A DNA stretch of 64,000 bases, taken from Martinezella lusitana. Its GTDB lineage: Bacteria > Pseudomonadota > Alphaproteobacteria > Rhizobiales > Rhizobiaceae. The stretch spans positions 310,001 through 374,000 of the forward strand of contig NZ_FMAF01000002.1 in assembly GCF_900094565.1 (NCBI RefSeq). Reading direction: 5' to 3'. The notes below the pieces were generated by a model. That model saw only the letters and a program-made list of their open reading frames with translations, did not search any database and had not been told where the DNA came from. Below are positions 54,428 through 62,565 of the stretch, one piece after another (the first letter of the stretch is position 1; every line of letters begins with the position of its first letter). Position numbers and translations under genes: made by a program.

Positions 54428-55800
54428 ACAACTCAACGCTTACCCGCAAGCTGTTTCTCCGGATCGCCCCGGTCGTCGTGGTGACGATCGTGGTGATTGC
54501 CGCTTTTGCGTTCAACAGCGCGACTCGGGAGATCAACAATATCTATGATGCCCAGCTTATCGATGACGCGAACGTGATCTGGAGCCTGCTGCGCCGACCC
54601 CTGGAAAAGGCGCCGGACCGCGCGGCAAAGCAGATCGACGACATTGATTTCAACATGGACAATCAGCTGGCCTTCAACGAGGACGCCGACGATTATGCCG
54701 AGGCGCATATGTTTCGCGCCTGGGTCGACGGCAATATTCGCTTCTACAGCAGCACGGCCTTCCCTTCCGACGTACCGCAACAGAAAGTTGGGTTTACGAC
54801 CCTGACATATGGCGGTGAGGACTGGCGCGTCTATTCGCTGCCAATCCCGAACACGAGCATCGTGATCGAGCTTGGCGAGAAGATCGCGCTTCGCGAAACG
54901 CTCGTCTCCAACATACTCCTTAATCTCTTCTTCCCGCTGCTGATGCTCGTGCCGGTCATCGGCTTCCTTATCTGGCTCGGCATCAACAGCGGCCTGCGAA
55001 CGATTCACGGGCTGGTGCGGCAAATCCGCACCCGATCGCCCGAGGATCTCTCAGCCATTCCTGTCGAAAGCTTGCCGCGAGATCTCCTGCCGCTCGGCCG
55101 CTCGATCAACCAGCTGCTGGAGAAGCTCGGCCAGTCGCTGACGCTCGAGCGGCGCTTTTCCGATCTTGCCGCGCATCAGCTGCGCACGCCCCAGGCCAGC
55201 GTGAAACTGTTGCTGCAGATGCTTGGAAACAGCGACAGCGAGCATGAACGGCAGGCGATCGTCGCCGACCTCGTTGCCAGCAACAACCGCGCCATTCATC
55301 TGATTGAGCAGCTGCTGCGGCTGGCAAGGGTCAGTCACCATCCCCTCAATCCGACGTCGGTGACGCTCTATCATCTGGTGGCGTCGGTACTTGCCGAATT
55401 CGGCAATATCATCACCAGCCGCGAGCTCGACGTGGTGCTGCAGGGAGACGAAGCACTGCAGGTCCAGACCGACGAATCGCTGATCCGCATGATGGTCAGC
55501 AACCTCCTGGACAATGCCATCAAATACACGCCCGTCGGAGGGGAGATCAAGGTTTCGATCACGTCGGAAGACGGTTTCGGCCGGATTTCGATCAGTGACA
55601 GCGGGCCGGGTATTCCGCCCCAGGAAAGGGAGGCGGTGTTCCAGCGCTTCTATCGGCTCAATACGCTTCACACGGAAGGCGCAGGCCTCGGTCTCGCCAT
55701 CGTCGCGGATACGGCAGATCGGCTCTCGGCGACGGTCGAGCTTTCAACGCCGCGTTGGAGCAAGGGTCTCCAAGTCGACCTCAGATTGCTCGCAAGTTAA
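54424..55800 (+). CDS. Sensor histidine kinase, PmrB/QseC-like
   Basis: A 458-residue membrane kinase: helix 1 near 12-30 (APVVVVTIVVIAAFAF), a periplasmic domain of about 130 residues, helix 2 near 165-187, linker, H-box LAAHQLRTPQASV with His251, N-box LLDNAIKYTPVGG, G-boxes DSGPGIPPQ and GAGLGLAIV. The periplasmic stretch 72-93 contains nine Asp/Glu in 22 residues, reminiscent of the acidic patches by which PhoQ and PmrB sense divalent cations or cationic peptides. It partners the overlapping response regulator; candidate target sites lie just after its stop. Confidence 0.9.
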   Translation: MNNSTLTRKLFLRIAPVVVVTIVVIAAFAFNSATREINNIYDAQLIDDANVIWSLLRRPLEKAPDRAAKQIDDIDFNMDNQLAFNEDADDYAEAHMFRAWVDGNIRFYSSTAFPSDVPQQKVGFTTLTYGGEDWRVYSLPIPNTSIVIELGEKIALRETLVSNILLNLFFPLLMLVPVIGFLIWLGINSGLRTIHGLVRQIRTRSPEDLSAIPVESLPRDLLPLGRSINQLLEKLGQSLTLERRFSDLAAHQLRTPQASVKLLLQMLGNSDSEHERQAIVADLVASNNRAIHLIEQLLRLARVSHHPLNPTSVTLYHLVASVLAEFGNIITSRELDVVLQGDEALQVQTDESLIRMMVSNLLDNAIKYTPVGGEIKVSITSEDGFGRISISDSGPGIPPQEREAVFQRFYRLNTLHTEGAGLGLAIVADTADRLSATVELSTPRWSKGLQVDLRLLAS

Positions 55801-55822
55801 AAATCAACTTCCTGTCTGTTTT

Positions 55823-55858
55823 CATTTTCGCATCATTTTCAGCTCATGCCTGGCTCAT
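55823..55858 (+). promoter_or_regulatory. 11-base-periodic repeats, candidate response-regulator site
   Basis: CAT recurs at 55823, 55834, 55845 and 55856, exactly 11 bases apart. The first two are CATTTTC and the last two GCTCAT. OmpR-family dimers bind direct repeats with 10-11 base phasing. The block lies between the kinase gene and the first gene of the downstream operon, suggesting that the adjacent regulator controls it. Confidence 0.5.
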
Positions 55859-55903
55859 CCGCGGTTGTTAGACGCAACTAGGGATATGGTGAAAGGGTAT
55901 TTC

Positions 55904-56587
55904 ATGCAGGTGTTTTGCGATTTTGATGGAACCATATCCATCGAAGACGCGACGGATATGGTGTTGTCCCGTTTCGCCGGTTCCGAGTGGGAAGACATAG
56001 AGCGGCTCTGGAAGCAGGGGCAGATCGGTTCCGGCGAGTGCATGCGCCGGCAGATCGCTCTCATTCAGGCAAGCAGGGCGGAGCTCGATCAGTTTCTCGA
56101 CACGGTGTCGATCGATCCGGGTTTCGAAAGCTTCCTGTCCTATTGCCGCCGCGATGAATTGCCCGTGACCGTCGTCAGCGATGGCGTCGACTATTTCATC
56201 CGCCGCATTCTGGCGCGTCATGGCATCGAAGGTCTGCCGATCGTTGCCAACGTGCTCACCTGCAGCTTCGGCCAAGGCGCTGAGTCCTATTCGCTGTTCC
56301 CGCCGTTTACGGCAACGGGCTGCGTGTCCGGGTCGGGCGTCTGCAAATGCCGCGTTGTCGATAGCGCCGATCTGCAGGTCTACATCGGCGATGGGCGAAG
56401 CGATTTTTGCGTTTCCGACAAGGTGGACCTCGTTTTCGCGAAGGCCAAGCTTGCCGACTACTGTGACGAAAACGGCATTCCCTATGTCGCTTTCGAGGAC
56501 TTTTCCGATCTGCTTCCAAAAATGGAAGCCGTTCTTCCAAGCGTCGTACGGCGCCCCCGTGTGCTGCCGCATTCCAAGACAGCATGA
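55904..56587 (+). CDS. HAD-superfamily phosphatase (MtnX/PSP-like)
   Basis: A 227-residue HAD-IB phosphatase. MQVFCDFDGTISIEDATDM gives the nucleophile Asp6 and the acid/base Asp8; VTVVSDGVDYF is motif II, and YIGDGRSDFCVS is motif III/IV with the Mg-binding Asp pair. The type I helical cap follows motif I, as in phosphoserine phosphatase and MtnX. It dephosphorylates a small phosphate ester, identity unknown. ATG 55904 has GAAAGGG six bases upstream and is preferred to ATG 55886. It heads the nine-gene operon, so it probably removes a phosphate from an intermediate. Confidence 0.87.
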   Translation: MQVFCDFDGTISIEDATDMVLSRFAGSEWEDIERLWKQGQIGSGECMRRQIALIQASRAELDQFLDTVSIDPGFESFLSYCRRDELPVTVVSDGVDYFIRRILARHGIEGLPIVANVLTCSFGQGAESYSLFPPFTATGCVSGSGVCKCRVVDSADLQVYIGDGRSDFCVSDKVDLVFAKAKLADYCDENGIPYVAFEDFSDLLPKMEAVLPSVVRRPRVLPHSKTA

Positions 56588-56607
56588 ATCTGACTGAGAG
56601 GCATTGA

Positions 56608-58029
56608 ATGAAAACGAATGTAGCCGAAGCCTTCAGTGGCGACACGCAAGCGCCCGTCCGTTCCGAGGAGGAGTTGCGTGTCCTCGAAGAGACCTACTGC
56701 TCGCACGGCGACACGGTCCACTACACGGACAAGCCCAAATTCTTTGAAGAATGCGAAGGCTCCTTTGTCTACGACCGCACAGGAACACCGTTTCTGGATC
56801 TGCAGATGTGGTATTCCGCCGTCAATTTCGGCTATCGCAACGAGCGCCTGAACAACGCTGCGCATCGTCAGCTCGATCGGCTGCCGCAGGTCGCATCGCA
56901 ATATCTGCATCGTGAAAAGGTGGAGCTTGCGGCGATGATCGCCCAGGATGCCGAACTCAAGTTCGGGCACAAGGGGCGCGTTCACTTCAACGTCGGCGGT
57001 TCGCAGGCCGTCGAGGATTCGCTGAAGCTGGTGCGCAATTATACCGGCGGCAAGAGCCTGATGTTCGCCTTCGAGGGCGGCTATCACGGCCGCACTCTCG
57101 GCGCTTCGGCGATCACCTCGAGCTATCGCTATCGCCGCCGCTACGGTCATTTCGGAGATCGGGCGCAGTTCGTCGAGTTTCCGTATCACTTCCGCGGCCC
57201 GAAGGGCATGTCGAAGGAAGAATACGGGCACTACTGCGTCCAGAAGTTCGCCCGTCTGTTCGAGAGCGAATATAACGGTGTCTGGGATCCGAAGGCGGGC
57301 AAATCGGAATATGCCGCGTTCTATATCGAGCCGATCCAGGGTACGGGCGGCTACGTCATTCCGCCGATGAACTTCTTCGTCGAGCTGAAGAAGGTGCTGG
57401 ACGAACACGGCATCCTGCTCGTCGTCGACGAAATCCAGATGGGCGTCTACCGCACCGGCAAGCTCTGGTCGATCGAGCATTTCGGTGTCTCGCCCGATAT
57501 CCTGGTTTTCGGCAAGGCCATCACCAACGGGCTCAATCCGCTTTCCGGCGTGTGGGCAAGGGAGGAAATGATCAATCCGACCATCTTCCCGCCCGGCTCG
57601 ACGCATTCGACATTCGCCAGCAACCCGATGGGGACCGCCGTGGCACTCGAAACGATGAAGATGTTGGAGGAAGAGGATTTCGGCGCGGCCATCATGGCGA
57701 AGGGCGCCTATTTCCTCGACGGGCTGAAACAATTGCAGAAGCGCCATGCCATCGTCGGCGAAGTCGACGGGCTGGGCCTAGCCCTGCGGATGGAAATCTG
57801 CAAGGACGACAGCTACACGCCCGACAAGGCCACGATGGACTGGCTCTGCGATGAAGGCATGAAGGGCGACCTGCAGGTCGGCGCGAAGATGTACGGCCTG
57901 GTGCTTGACGTCGGCGGCTACCACAAGAACGTCATCACCTTCGCGCCCAATCTGCTGATCACCCGCGAAGAGATCGATCTGGCTCTTGCCCTGCTCGATC
58001 AGCTTCTAACGCGCGCCGCCCGGAGATAA
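56608..58029 (+). CDS. Class III PLP-dependent aminotransferase
   Basis: A 473-residue omega-aminotransferase of the class III group (GABA, ornithine, lysine-6, diaminobutyrate types). PLP contacts: Gly/Ser in VGGSQAVEDSLK, the stacking aromatic in FEGGYHGRTLGA, EPIQGTGGY, Asp274 in VVDEIQMGVYRTG and the Schiff-base Lys303 in FGKAITNGLNP. It would add or remove a terminal amino group on an oxo-acid, polyamine or aldehyde. The wording is not close enough to a known enzyme to name the substrate. It is second in the operon, 20 bases after the phosphatase and 4 before the arginase-like gene. Confidence 0.9.
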   Translation: MKTNVAEAFSGDTQAPVRSEEELRVLEETYCSHGDTVHYTDKPKFFEECEGSFVYDRTGTPFLDLQMWYSAVNFGYRNERLNNAAHRQLDRLPQVASQYLHREKVELAAMIAQDAELKFGHKGRVHFNVGGSQAVEDSLKLVRNYTGGKSLMFAFEGGYHGRTLGASAITSSYRYRRRYGHFGDRAQFVEFPYHFRGPKGMSKEEYGHYCVQKFARLFESEYNGVWDPKAGKSEYAAFYIEPIQGTGGYVIPPMNFFVELKKVLDEHGILLVVDEIQMGVYRTGKLWSIEHFGVSPDILVFGKAITNGLNPLSGVWAREEMINPTIFPPGSTHSTFASNPMGTAVALETMKMLEEEDFGAAIMAKGAYFLDGLKQLQKRHAIVGEVDGLGLALRMEICKDDSYTPDKATMDWLCDEGMKGDLQVGAKMYGLVLDVGGYHKNVITFAPNLLITREEIDLALALLDQLLTRAARR

Positions 58030-58033
58030 GACG

Positions 58034-58987
58034 GTGCAACTCCTGCTTCTTCATCTCGATGATGCGTTGGAGTTGCAGCCGGATTTCGTGCGCGCCTGCA
58101 AGTTTGCGGGCGCGTACCAATATTTCGACAAGGATACGGGCCGAGAGATTCGGCTATGGGGCAAGCAGAAAGCTCTTGCGGAGCTCGGCCGCAAAATCGT
58201 CAAGAATACGCCGGCGCCGGCCAAGGGTCCGCAGCTCTGCTTCATGGGATCCGGCGATTTCCATCACATCACGGCGATGCTGCTAGCCGGCGCGTTGGAG
58301 CGGAAATCCGGCGCGGCGACGTTGATCCATTTCGACAATCATCCGGATTGGGTTACCTTCGACGGCGGCATGCATTGCGGCTCCTGGGTCAATACCGCCC
58401 TTGCCAATCCCGGTATCCAGAAGGTCATCACGATAGGCGTCTGCAGCCACGATCTTCGCAGCCCGGAACGCAAAGGGGCGAACCTGCACTGGCTCGGTGA
58501 AGGCAAGCTCGAGCTCTATCCCTACGAACATCCGCCGAGCCGCGTGCTGACCGATTATGGCAGCGGCGCCAGCTATCGGCAGGAAAAGGGTGCGCTGCAC
58601 TGGAAATCGATCTCGGAGATCGGCGAGGAAAATTTCATCGACCGCATGCTCAGCCGTATTCGCACCGAGGCTGTCTATGTTACCATCGACAAGGATGTCC
58701 TTGCCGCCGACGATGCCGTCACGAACTGGGATCAGGGCCGCATGCGGCTGCCCTATCTGCTGGCACTGATCAGCGAAATCGGCAGCCGTCATCGCATCAT
58801 CGGCGCGGATGTCATCGGTGACTATTCCGCTCCGAGATATGCCGGCAGCCTCAGGACCCAGCTGATGAAGCGAGCCGAGATCTTCATCGATCAGCCGCGC
58901 GTCCGGCAGGGAGCTGAAACGACCAGAAACATCAACAGCGCGGCCAATCACGCGCTGCTGGAAGTGCTGGCGGAGTACATGCAATGA
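58034..58987 (+). CDS. Arginase/ureohydrolase-fold hydrolase
   Basis: A 317-residue member of the arginase superfamily. The metal ligands are kept: His in GSGDFHH (residue 77 or 78), Asp101-His103-Asp105 in HFDNHPDW, and Asp219/Asp221 in TIDKDVLAADD. The surroundings differ from true arginase or agmatinase: GGDHS is replaced by GSGDFHH and the later Glu region reads GADVIGDYSAP, so the substrate is probably not arginine. Relatives cleave guanidino, formimino or acyl groups (histone-deacetylase-like chemistry). The start is GTG with GGAGA upstream. The next gene overlaps its stop (ATGA). Confidence 0.85.
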   Translation: MQLLLLHLDDALELQPDFVRACKFAGAYQYFDKDTGREIRLWGKQKALAELGRKIVKNTPAPAKGPQLCFMGSGDFHHITAMLLAGALERKSGAATLIHFDNHPDWVTFDGGMHCGSWVNTALANPGIQKVITIGVCSHDLRSPERKGANLHWLGEGKLELYPYEHPPSRVLTDYGSGASYRQEKGALHWKSISEIGEENFIDRMLSRIRTEAVYVTIDKDVLAADDAVTNWDQGRMRLPYLLALISEIGSRHRIIGADVIGDYSAPRYAGSLRTQLMKRAEIFIDQPRVRQGAETTRNINSAANHALLEVLAEYMQ

Positions 58988-59337
58988 GTGGCATCCTGAC
59001 CCTTCCCATGCTTGGGCTCATACTCTTCTGCGTGCTGGCAGAGACGGCCCGCGAGGTTTGCTTCAAGCAATCGGCCAGCGAGCATACGCTGCTTTCAGCA
59101 ATGGCGAAGCCGGTTACCTGGCTCGGTATCGTGTTCTGGGCCGTGGAGCTTTTTGCATGGACGGCCGTTCTGGAGCACGTTCCGCTCACCATCGCCTTTC
59201 CCCTTATGGCGTTGAGCTATGTCGTCATCGTGTTCGCCGGTGCCGTGATCTTCAAAGAAAACATCAACCTACGCCATGCAACGGGCGTGTTCTTCGTGAC
59301 CGCCGGCGTGGCCTGTGTGGGAGTTACCGGACTATGA
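58984..59337 (+). CDS. Four-helix EamA/SMR-type membrane protein, first of two
   Basis: A 117-residue protein with four membrane helices and a single EamA repeat: ILFCVLAETAREVCFKQSAS, then WLGIVFWAVELFAWTAVLEH, IAFPLMALSYVVIVFAGAVI, FKEN and a last helix. It matches small half-size DMT proteins such as ArnE (111 residues), which pair to flip a lipid-linked sugar. The FKEN / late-helix motif equals the FGER of its partner six genes on. Start and stop both overlap the neighbouring genes by four bases, so it is an integral part of the operon. Confidence 0.85.
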   Translation: MSGILTLPMLGLILFCVLAETAREVCFKQSASEHTLLSAMAKPVTWLGIVFWAVELFAWTAVLEHVPLTIAFPLMALSYVVIVFAGAVIFKENINLRHATGVFFVTAGVACVGVTGL

Positions 59338-60206
59338 AAATTTTCGCGCACACCAGATGGGATGTGGCGCCGGTTCTGGCCGCCGTCGCGCATCTTGCTT
59401 TCGATGTCTATCTGATCGTCGGCTTCGAAAACCGTCCCCTGTGGCTCTCGGCGGTTCTCGGCTGCCTGTATGCCGTATCGATCTCCTGGAACATCAACAG
59501 CATATCCCACAATTTCATCCACACGCCCTATTTCAAGCCGCGCTGGATGAACTACGCCTTCAGCCTGCTGGAGTCGGTCGCGATCGGCTTTTCGCAGACC
59601 TATTATCACTGGGTGCATATGCGCCATCATTCCGGCAACAGCGACAGGCCGGACGAAAAGGGCGATACCATCGATCTCTTGTCGATCTATCGCCACGGTC
59701 GTAACGGACAGCCCGAGAATGTGTGGTCCTACACATTTATGAGCTTCTTCCGCGACAGTCTCGGCGATATTCATAAGGCTATCTCCCGCAACCGTCCGTT
59801 CGATGCGGCCTGGGGTCGGTTCGAGCTCTTTTTCTTCCTCGGCCTTGCAGCCATCGCGCTCCTCTATGACTGGAAAGCGGTGCTGTTCTTCGTGCCATTC
59901 TATTATCTCGGCAATTGCCTGTCGTCCCTGAACGGCTACTACGAACATCTGAACGGCGATCCGGACGAGCCGATCGCCTGGGGCGTTTCCAGCCACAAGT
60001 CGTTCTACAACTGGCTGTGGTTCGGCAACGGCTATCATGCTGAACATCATTACCGGCCGCGCACCCACTGGACGAAACTGCCGACACTGCACGAGCAGAT
60101 CAAGGAAGAGCAGGAAAAAGCCGGTACGCATGTCATCAGCACCTGCCACGCCCTCGGCTTCATGGCCAAGGAGAACCGGCAGTCGGAGCTCTCTCATGAA
60201 AGCTGA
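59334..60206 (+). CDS. Membrane fatty acid desaturase/hydroxylase
   Basis: A 290-residue di-iron membrane enzyme. The three His boxes are complete: HNFIH (59-63), HMRHH (95-99) and HAEHH (235-239), with four or more hydrophobic segments between. Such enzymes insert double bonds or hydroxyl groups into acyl chains or lipid head groups. The operon also encodes a cyclopropane synthase, which needs an unsaturated chain, so desaturation is the better guess. The ATG overlaps the previous stop; the next gene starts 11 bases inside its 3' end. Confidence 0.92.
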   Translation: MKIFAHTRWDVAPVLAAVAHLAFDVYLIVGFENRPLWLSAVLGCLYAVSISWNINSISHNFIHTPYFKPRWMNYAFSLLESVAIGFSQTYYHWVHMRHHSGNSDRPDEKGDTIDLLSIYRHGRNGQPENVWSYTFMSFFRDSLGDIHKAISRNRPFDAAWGRFELFFFLGLAAIALLYDWKAVLFFVPFYYLGNCLSSLNGYYEHLNGDPDEPIAWGVSSHKSFYNWLWFGNGYHAEHHYRPRTHWTKLPTLHEQIKEEQEKAGTHVISTCHALGFMAKENRQSELSHES

Positions 60207-61011
60207 TGAGTTGAGCTTCTTCATGGAGGGCTCAAATGGAAAAGGCGTGCTTCTTGTACACGGACTGACGGGCGCACCGGCGGAAATGAAGCTGATCGCC
60301 CGCCAACTCAATCGCAAGGGTTACAGCATCTATGCACCGTTGCTGGCCGGCCACGGCGTCGATGCCGGCACGCTGCGGCGCACCCGCTGGGAAGATTGGC
60401 TCGATAGCGTCGTCGAAGCCTCGGCGTTGCTCGCCACGCGAACGCAGGAGGTTTTTGCCGCCGGCATCTGCGTCGGCGGAAAGCTGGCGCTGCTGGCCGC
60501 CGAACAGCAGCCGAAGGCGATCGACGCGGTGGCTATCTACTCGCCCTGCTTTCACTATGACGGCTGGGACGTTCCCTTCTATTATCCGTTATTGTCGTCG
60601 CAGATAGGCTGGCTGTCCCGTATTCCTTTCCTCGATCGCCTGAGCTTCAAGGAGACGGCCTCCCTCGGGATCAAGGACCAGCGGATGCGCCGGCTGATCG
60701 AGGGCATGGCAGGCGAGGGCATTCTCGAGAAATTCCCCGGCAAGGGGCTGGTCGAGATGCATCGGCTGGGCAAGACCCTCCGCGGCATGCTGCCGAATAT
60801 CCAGACGCCGACGCTGATCCTGCACGCCGAGGACGACGACCTCAGCAGTCCGAAACACGCACGCTACATCTCCGATCACATCGGCGGCCCGCATGAGCTG
60901 AAATGGATCAAGGACAGCTATCACATGATCCATGTGGACCGACAGCATCGCCAGGTGGCCGATTTCACTGCGGATTTCTTCGAGGCGCGCCATGTCGCAG
61001 CCGCTGCTTAA
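60196..61011 (+). CDS. Alpha/beta hydrolase with Cys at the nucleophile elbow
   Basis: A 271-residue hydrolase of the carboxylesterase/monoacylglycerol-lipase group. LLVHGLTGAPAEMKLIARQL is the oxyanion strand, AGHGVDAGTLRRTRWEDWLD the following loop. The elbow reads GICVGG, placing Cys92 where esterases have Ser. The acid is in HAEDDDLSSP (about 213-215) and the His in DSYHMIHVD (243 or 246). A Cys nucleophile favours acyl transfer or dienelactone-type hydrolysis rather than ordinary lipase action. The start ATG overlaps the desaturase gene by 11 bases; GGAG stands upstream. Confidence 0.88.
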   Translation: MKADELSFFMEGSNGKGVLLVHGLTGAPAEMKLIARQLNRKGYSIYAPLLAGHGVDAGTLRRTRWEDWLDSVVEASALLATRTQEVFAAGICVGGKLALLAAEQQPKAIDAVAIYSPCFHYDGWDVPFYYPLLSSQIGWLSRIPFLDRLSFKETASLGIKDQRMRRLIEGMAGEGILEKFPGKGLVEMHRLGKTLRGMLPNIQTPTLILHAEDDDLSSPKHARYISDHIGGPHELKWIKDSYHMIHVDRQHRQVADFTADFFEARHVAAAA

Positions 61012-62140
61012 AACCGTGCCCAAACCGACGGGCAATCCGGTGGCCCAGGTTCACTTCAGCATCCGTGCGATCGGCCGCGATGCCTGGAACGCCTGTTTTC
61101 AGGGTCAGGTCGAGGATTACGATTGCCTGCTTGCCATCGAGGAAGCCGGCATCGAGGGCTTCGAATGGCGCTATATCACCGTCGTCGAAGATGGACGGAT
61201 GAGCGCCGCCATGCCGGCTTTTCTCTGCCTCTATGCGTTGGACACAACGCTGGAAGAGGGCTTCCTGCGTAGGTCCGTGCGGCGCGTGCAGCGCCATTTC
61301 CCGAATTTTCTGAAGCTGCGCCTCGCCTGCCTGGGGTCACCCTGCACCGAGACGGGCGCGATCGGCTTTCACCCCGACGTGCCGGACGAGCGCCGTGCCG
61401 TGCTGTTTGCGGAGATGCTGTCTTTCTTCGAGCAGTTTGCCGTCACGGAAGATTGCGCGCTCGTCGGTCTAAAGGATATTCCGGAACAGGTTTCCGCCGA
61501 GCTTGGCGATCCGCTTTCCGCACATGGCTATGCCTCGATCGGCGCTTTGCCGACGGCGTGGCTCGACATCGATTTCAAGACGATCGACGACTATCTCGCC
61601 AAGCTTTCCTCCGGCACCCGCAAGGACATGCGGCGCAAGCTGAAGTCCTTCGAACAGGTCAGAGTCGAGATCAGGACGGATTTCGGTGCGTTCCTGCCCG
61701 AGGTGATGACGCTCTATCACGACACGCGAAACCGCAGCGACTGGCAGTTCGAAGAGCTCACCCCCGAATATTTCGAGGGAATTCTCACCCGCATGGGCGG
61801 CCGTTCCTACTGCGCCTTCTACTTCGTCGAGGACCGGCTGCTCGCCGCCAATCTGATCGTGCATGACGAGCATGTCGCCATCGACAAGTTCTTCTGCATG
61901 GATGGCGAAAAGGGGCGGCCGTACAATCTCTATTTCCTGAGCTGGTTCACCAACCTGCGCTATTGCCTGGATCATGGCATAAGCCGCTATCAAAGCGGTC
62001 AGGCCTATTATGAAAACAAGATCAGGCTTGGCAGCAAGCTGACGTCCAACGCCATGTTCTTTCGCCATCGCAATCCCGTCCTTCAGAGACTGCTGCGGCT
62101 GGTGTCGCCGCTGTTCTCGACAGATGAGGCGGGTGCGTGA
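60992..62140 (+). CDS. FemAB-like/GNAT-fold transferase
   Basis: A 382-residue protein of the FemAB-like (DUF482/peptidoglycan-biosynthesis-type) GNAT group. The N-terminal half contains FSIRAIGRDAWNACF and ITVVEDGRMSAAMPAFLCLY, the C-terminal half LPTAWLDIDFKTIDDYLAKL, SSGTRKDMRRKLKSFEQ, YCAFYFVEDRLLAANLIVHD and GISRYQSGQAYYENKIRLGS, the second acyltransferase lobe. Such proteins transfer aminoacyl or acyl groups to amines. In this operon it is the natural candidate for joining an amine product to an acyl chain or for modifying a lipid amine. It starts inside the end of the hydrolase gene (20-base overlap). Confidence 0.85.
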   Translation: MSQPLLKTVPKPTGNPVAQVHFSIRAIGRDAWNACFQGQVEDYDCLLAIEEAGIEGFEWRYITVVEDGRMSAAMPAFLCLYALDTTLEEGFLRRSVRRVQRHFPNFLKLRLACLGSPCTETGAIGFHPDVPDERRAVLFAEMLSFFEQFAVTEDCALVGLKDIPEQVSAELGDPLSAHGYASIGALPTAWLDIDFKTIDDYLAKLSSGTRKDMRRKLKSFEQVRVEIRTDFGAFLPEVMTLYHDTRNRSDWQFEELTPEYFEGILTRMGGRSYCAFYFVEDRLLAANLIVHDEHVAIDKFFCMDGEKGRPYNLYFLSWFTNLRYCLDHGISRYQSGQAYYENKIRLGSKLTSNAMFFRHRNPVLQRLLRLVSPLFSTDEAGA

Positions 62141-62565
62141 TGCCGATGCGTTTTTCCTGGCTTGCCGTGCCGGTGCTCAACACGCTGTTCCAGTTCTTCA
62201 TCAAGCATGGGGCGGAACAATTGGGCGATGGCGGCGCGGAGGCATGGTTGTGGCAGGCGCTTTCCTCCTACTGGATATTGGCGGCGATCGCCGTCGAGAT
62301 AGCCTGCTTCTTCATCTGGATGAATGTTCTTTCCGAGCTCGATCTCAGCCGGGCCTTTCCGCTTTCTGGTATCAGCTACGTGCTGATCATCGCGACCGGC
62401 TGGTTCGTCTTCGGCGAACGGATCGTTGCCCTGCAGGTGATCGGCAGCGGCTTGATCCTGACGGGCGTCTGGCTGATCGCAAGCGCCAACGTGGAAGCCG
62501 AGGATCACGGCGACTGGAACGCGAAGCACGACGCACCGCGCACCGTTGCCGGCAAGGATAGATGA
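62140..62565 (+). CDS. Four-helix EamA/SMR-type membrane protein, second of two
   Basis: A 141-residue protein with four membrane helices and one EamA repeat: FSWLAVPVLNTLFQFFIKHG, YWILAAIAVEIACFFIWMNV, LSRAFPLSGISYVLIIATGW, FVFGERIVALQVIGSGLILT, with a charged C-terminal tail. Length and layout match ArnF-type proteins (128 residues). With the 117-residue partner it could form a heterodimeric flippase, as ArnE/ArnF do. It starts at TGATG overlapping the previous stop; a GTG one codon earlier is equally possible. The next gene overlaps its stop. Confidence 0.85.
   Translation: MPMRFSWLAVPVLNTLFQFFIKHGAEQLGDGGAEAWLWQALSSYWILAAIAVEIACFFIWMNVLSELDLSRAFPLSGISYVLIIATGWFVFGERIVALQVIGSGLILTGVWLIASANVEAEDHGDWNAKHDAPRTVAGKDR

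Noticed and set aside
58034..58987. Naming the ureohydrolase-fold protein agmatinase (speB)
   Set aside because: Metal ligands fit, but the flanking substrate motifs differ from agmatinases, so only the fold is claimed.
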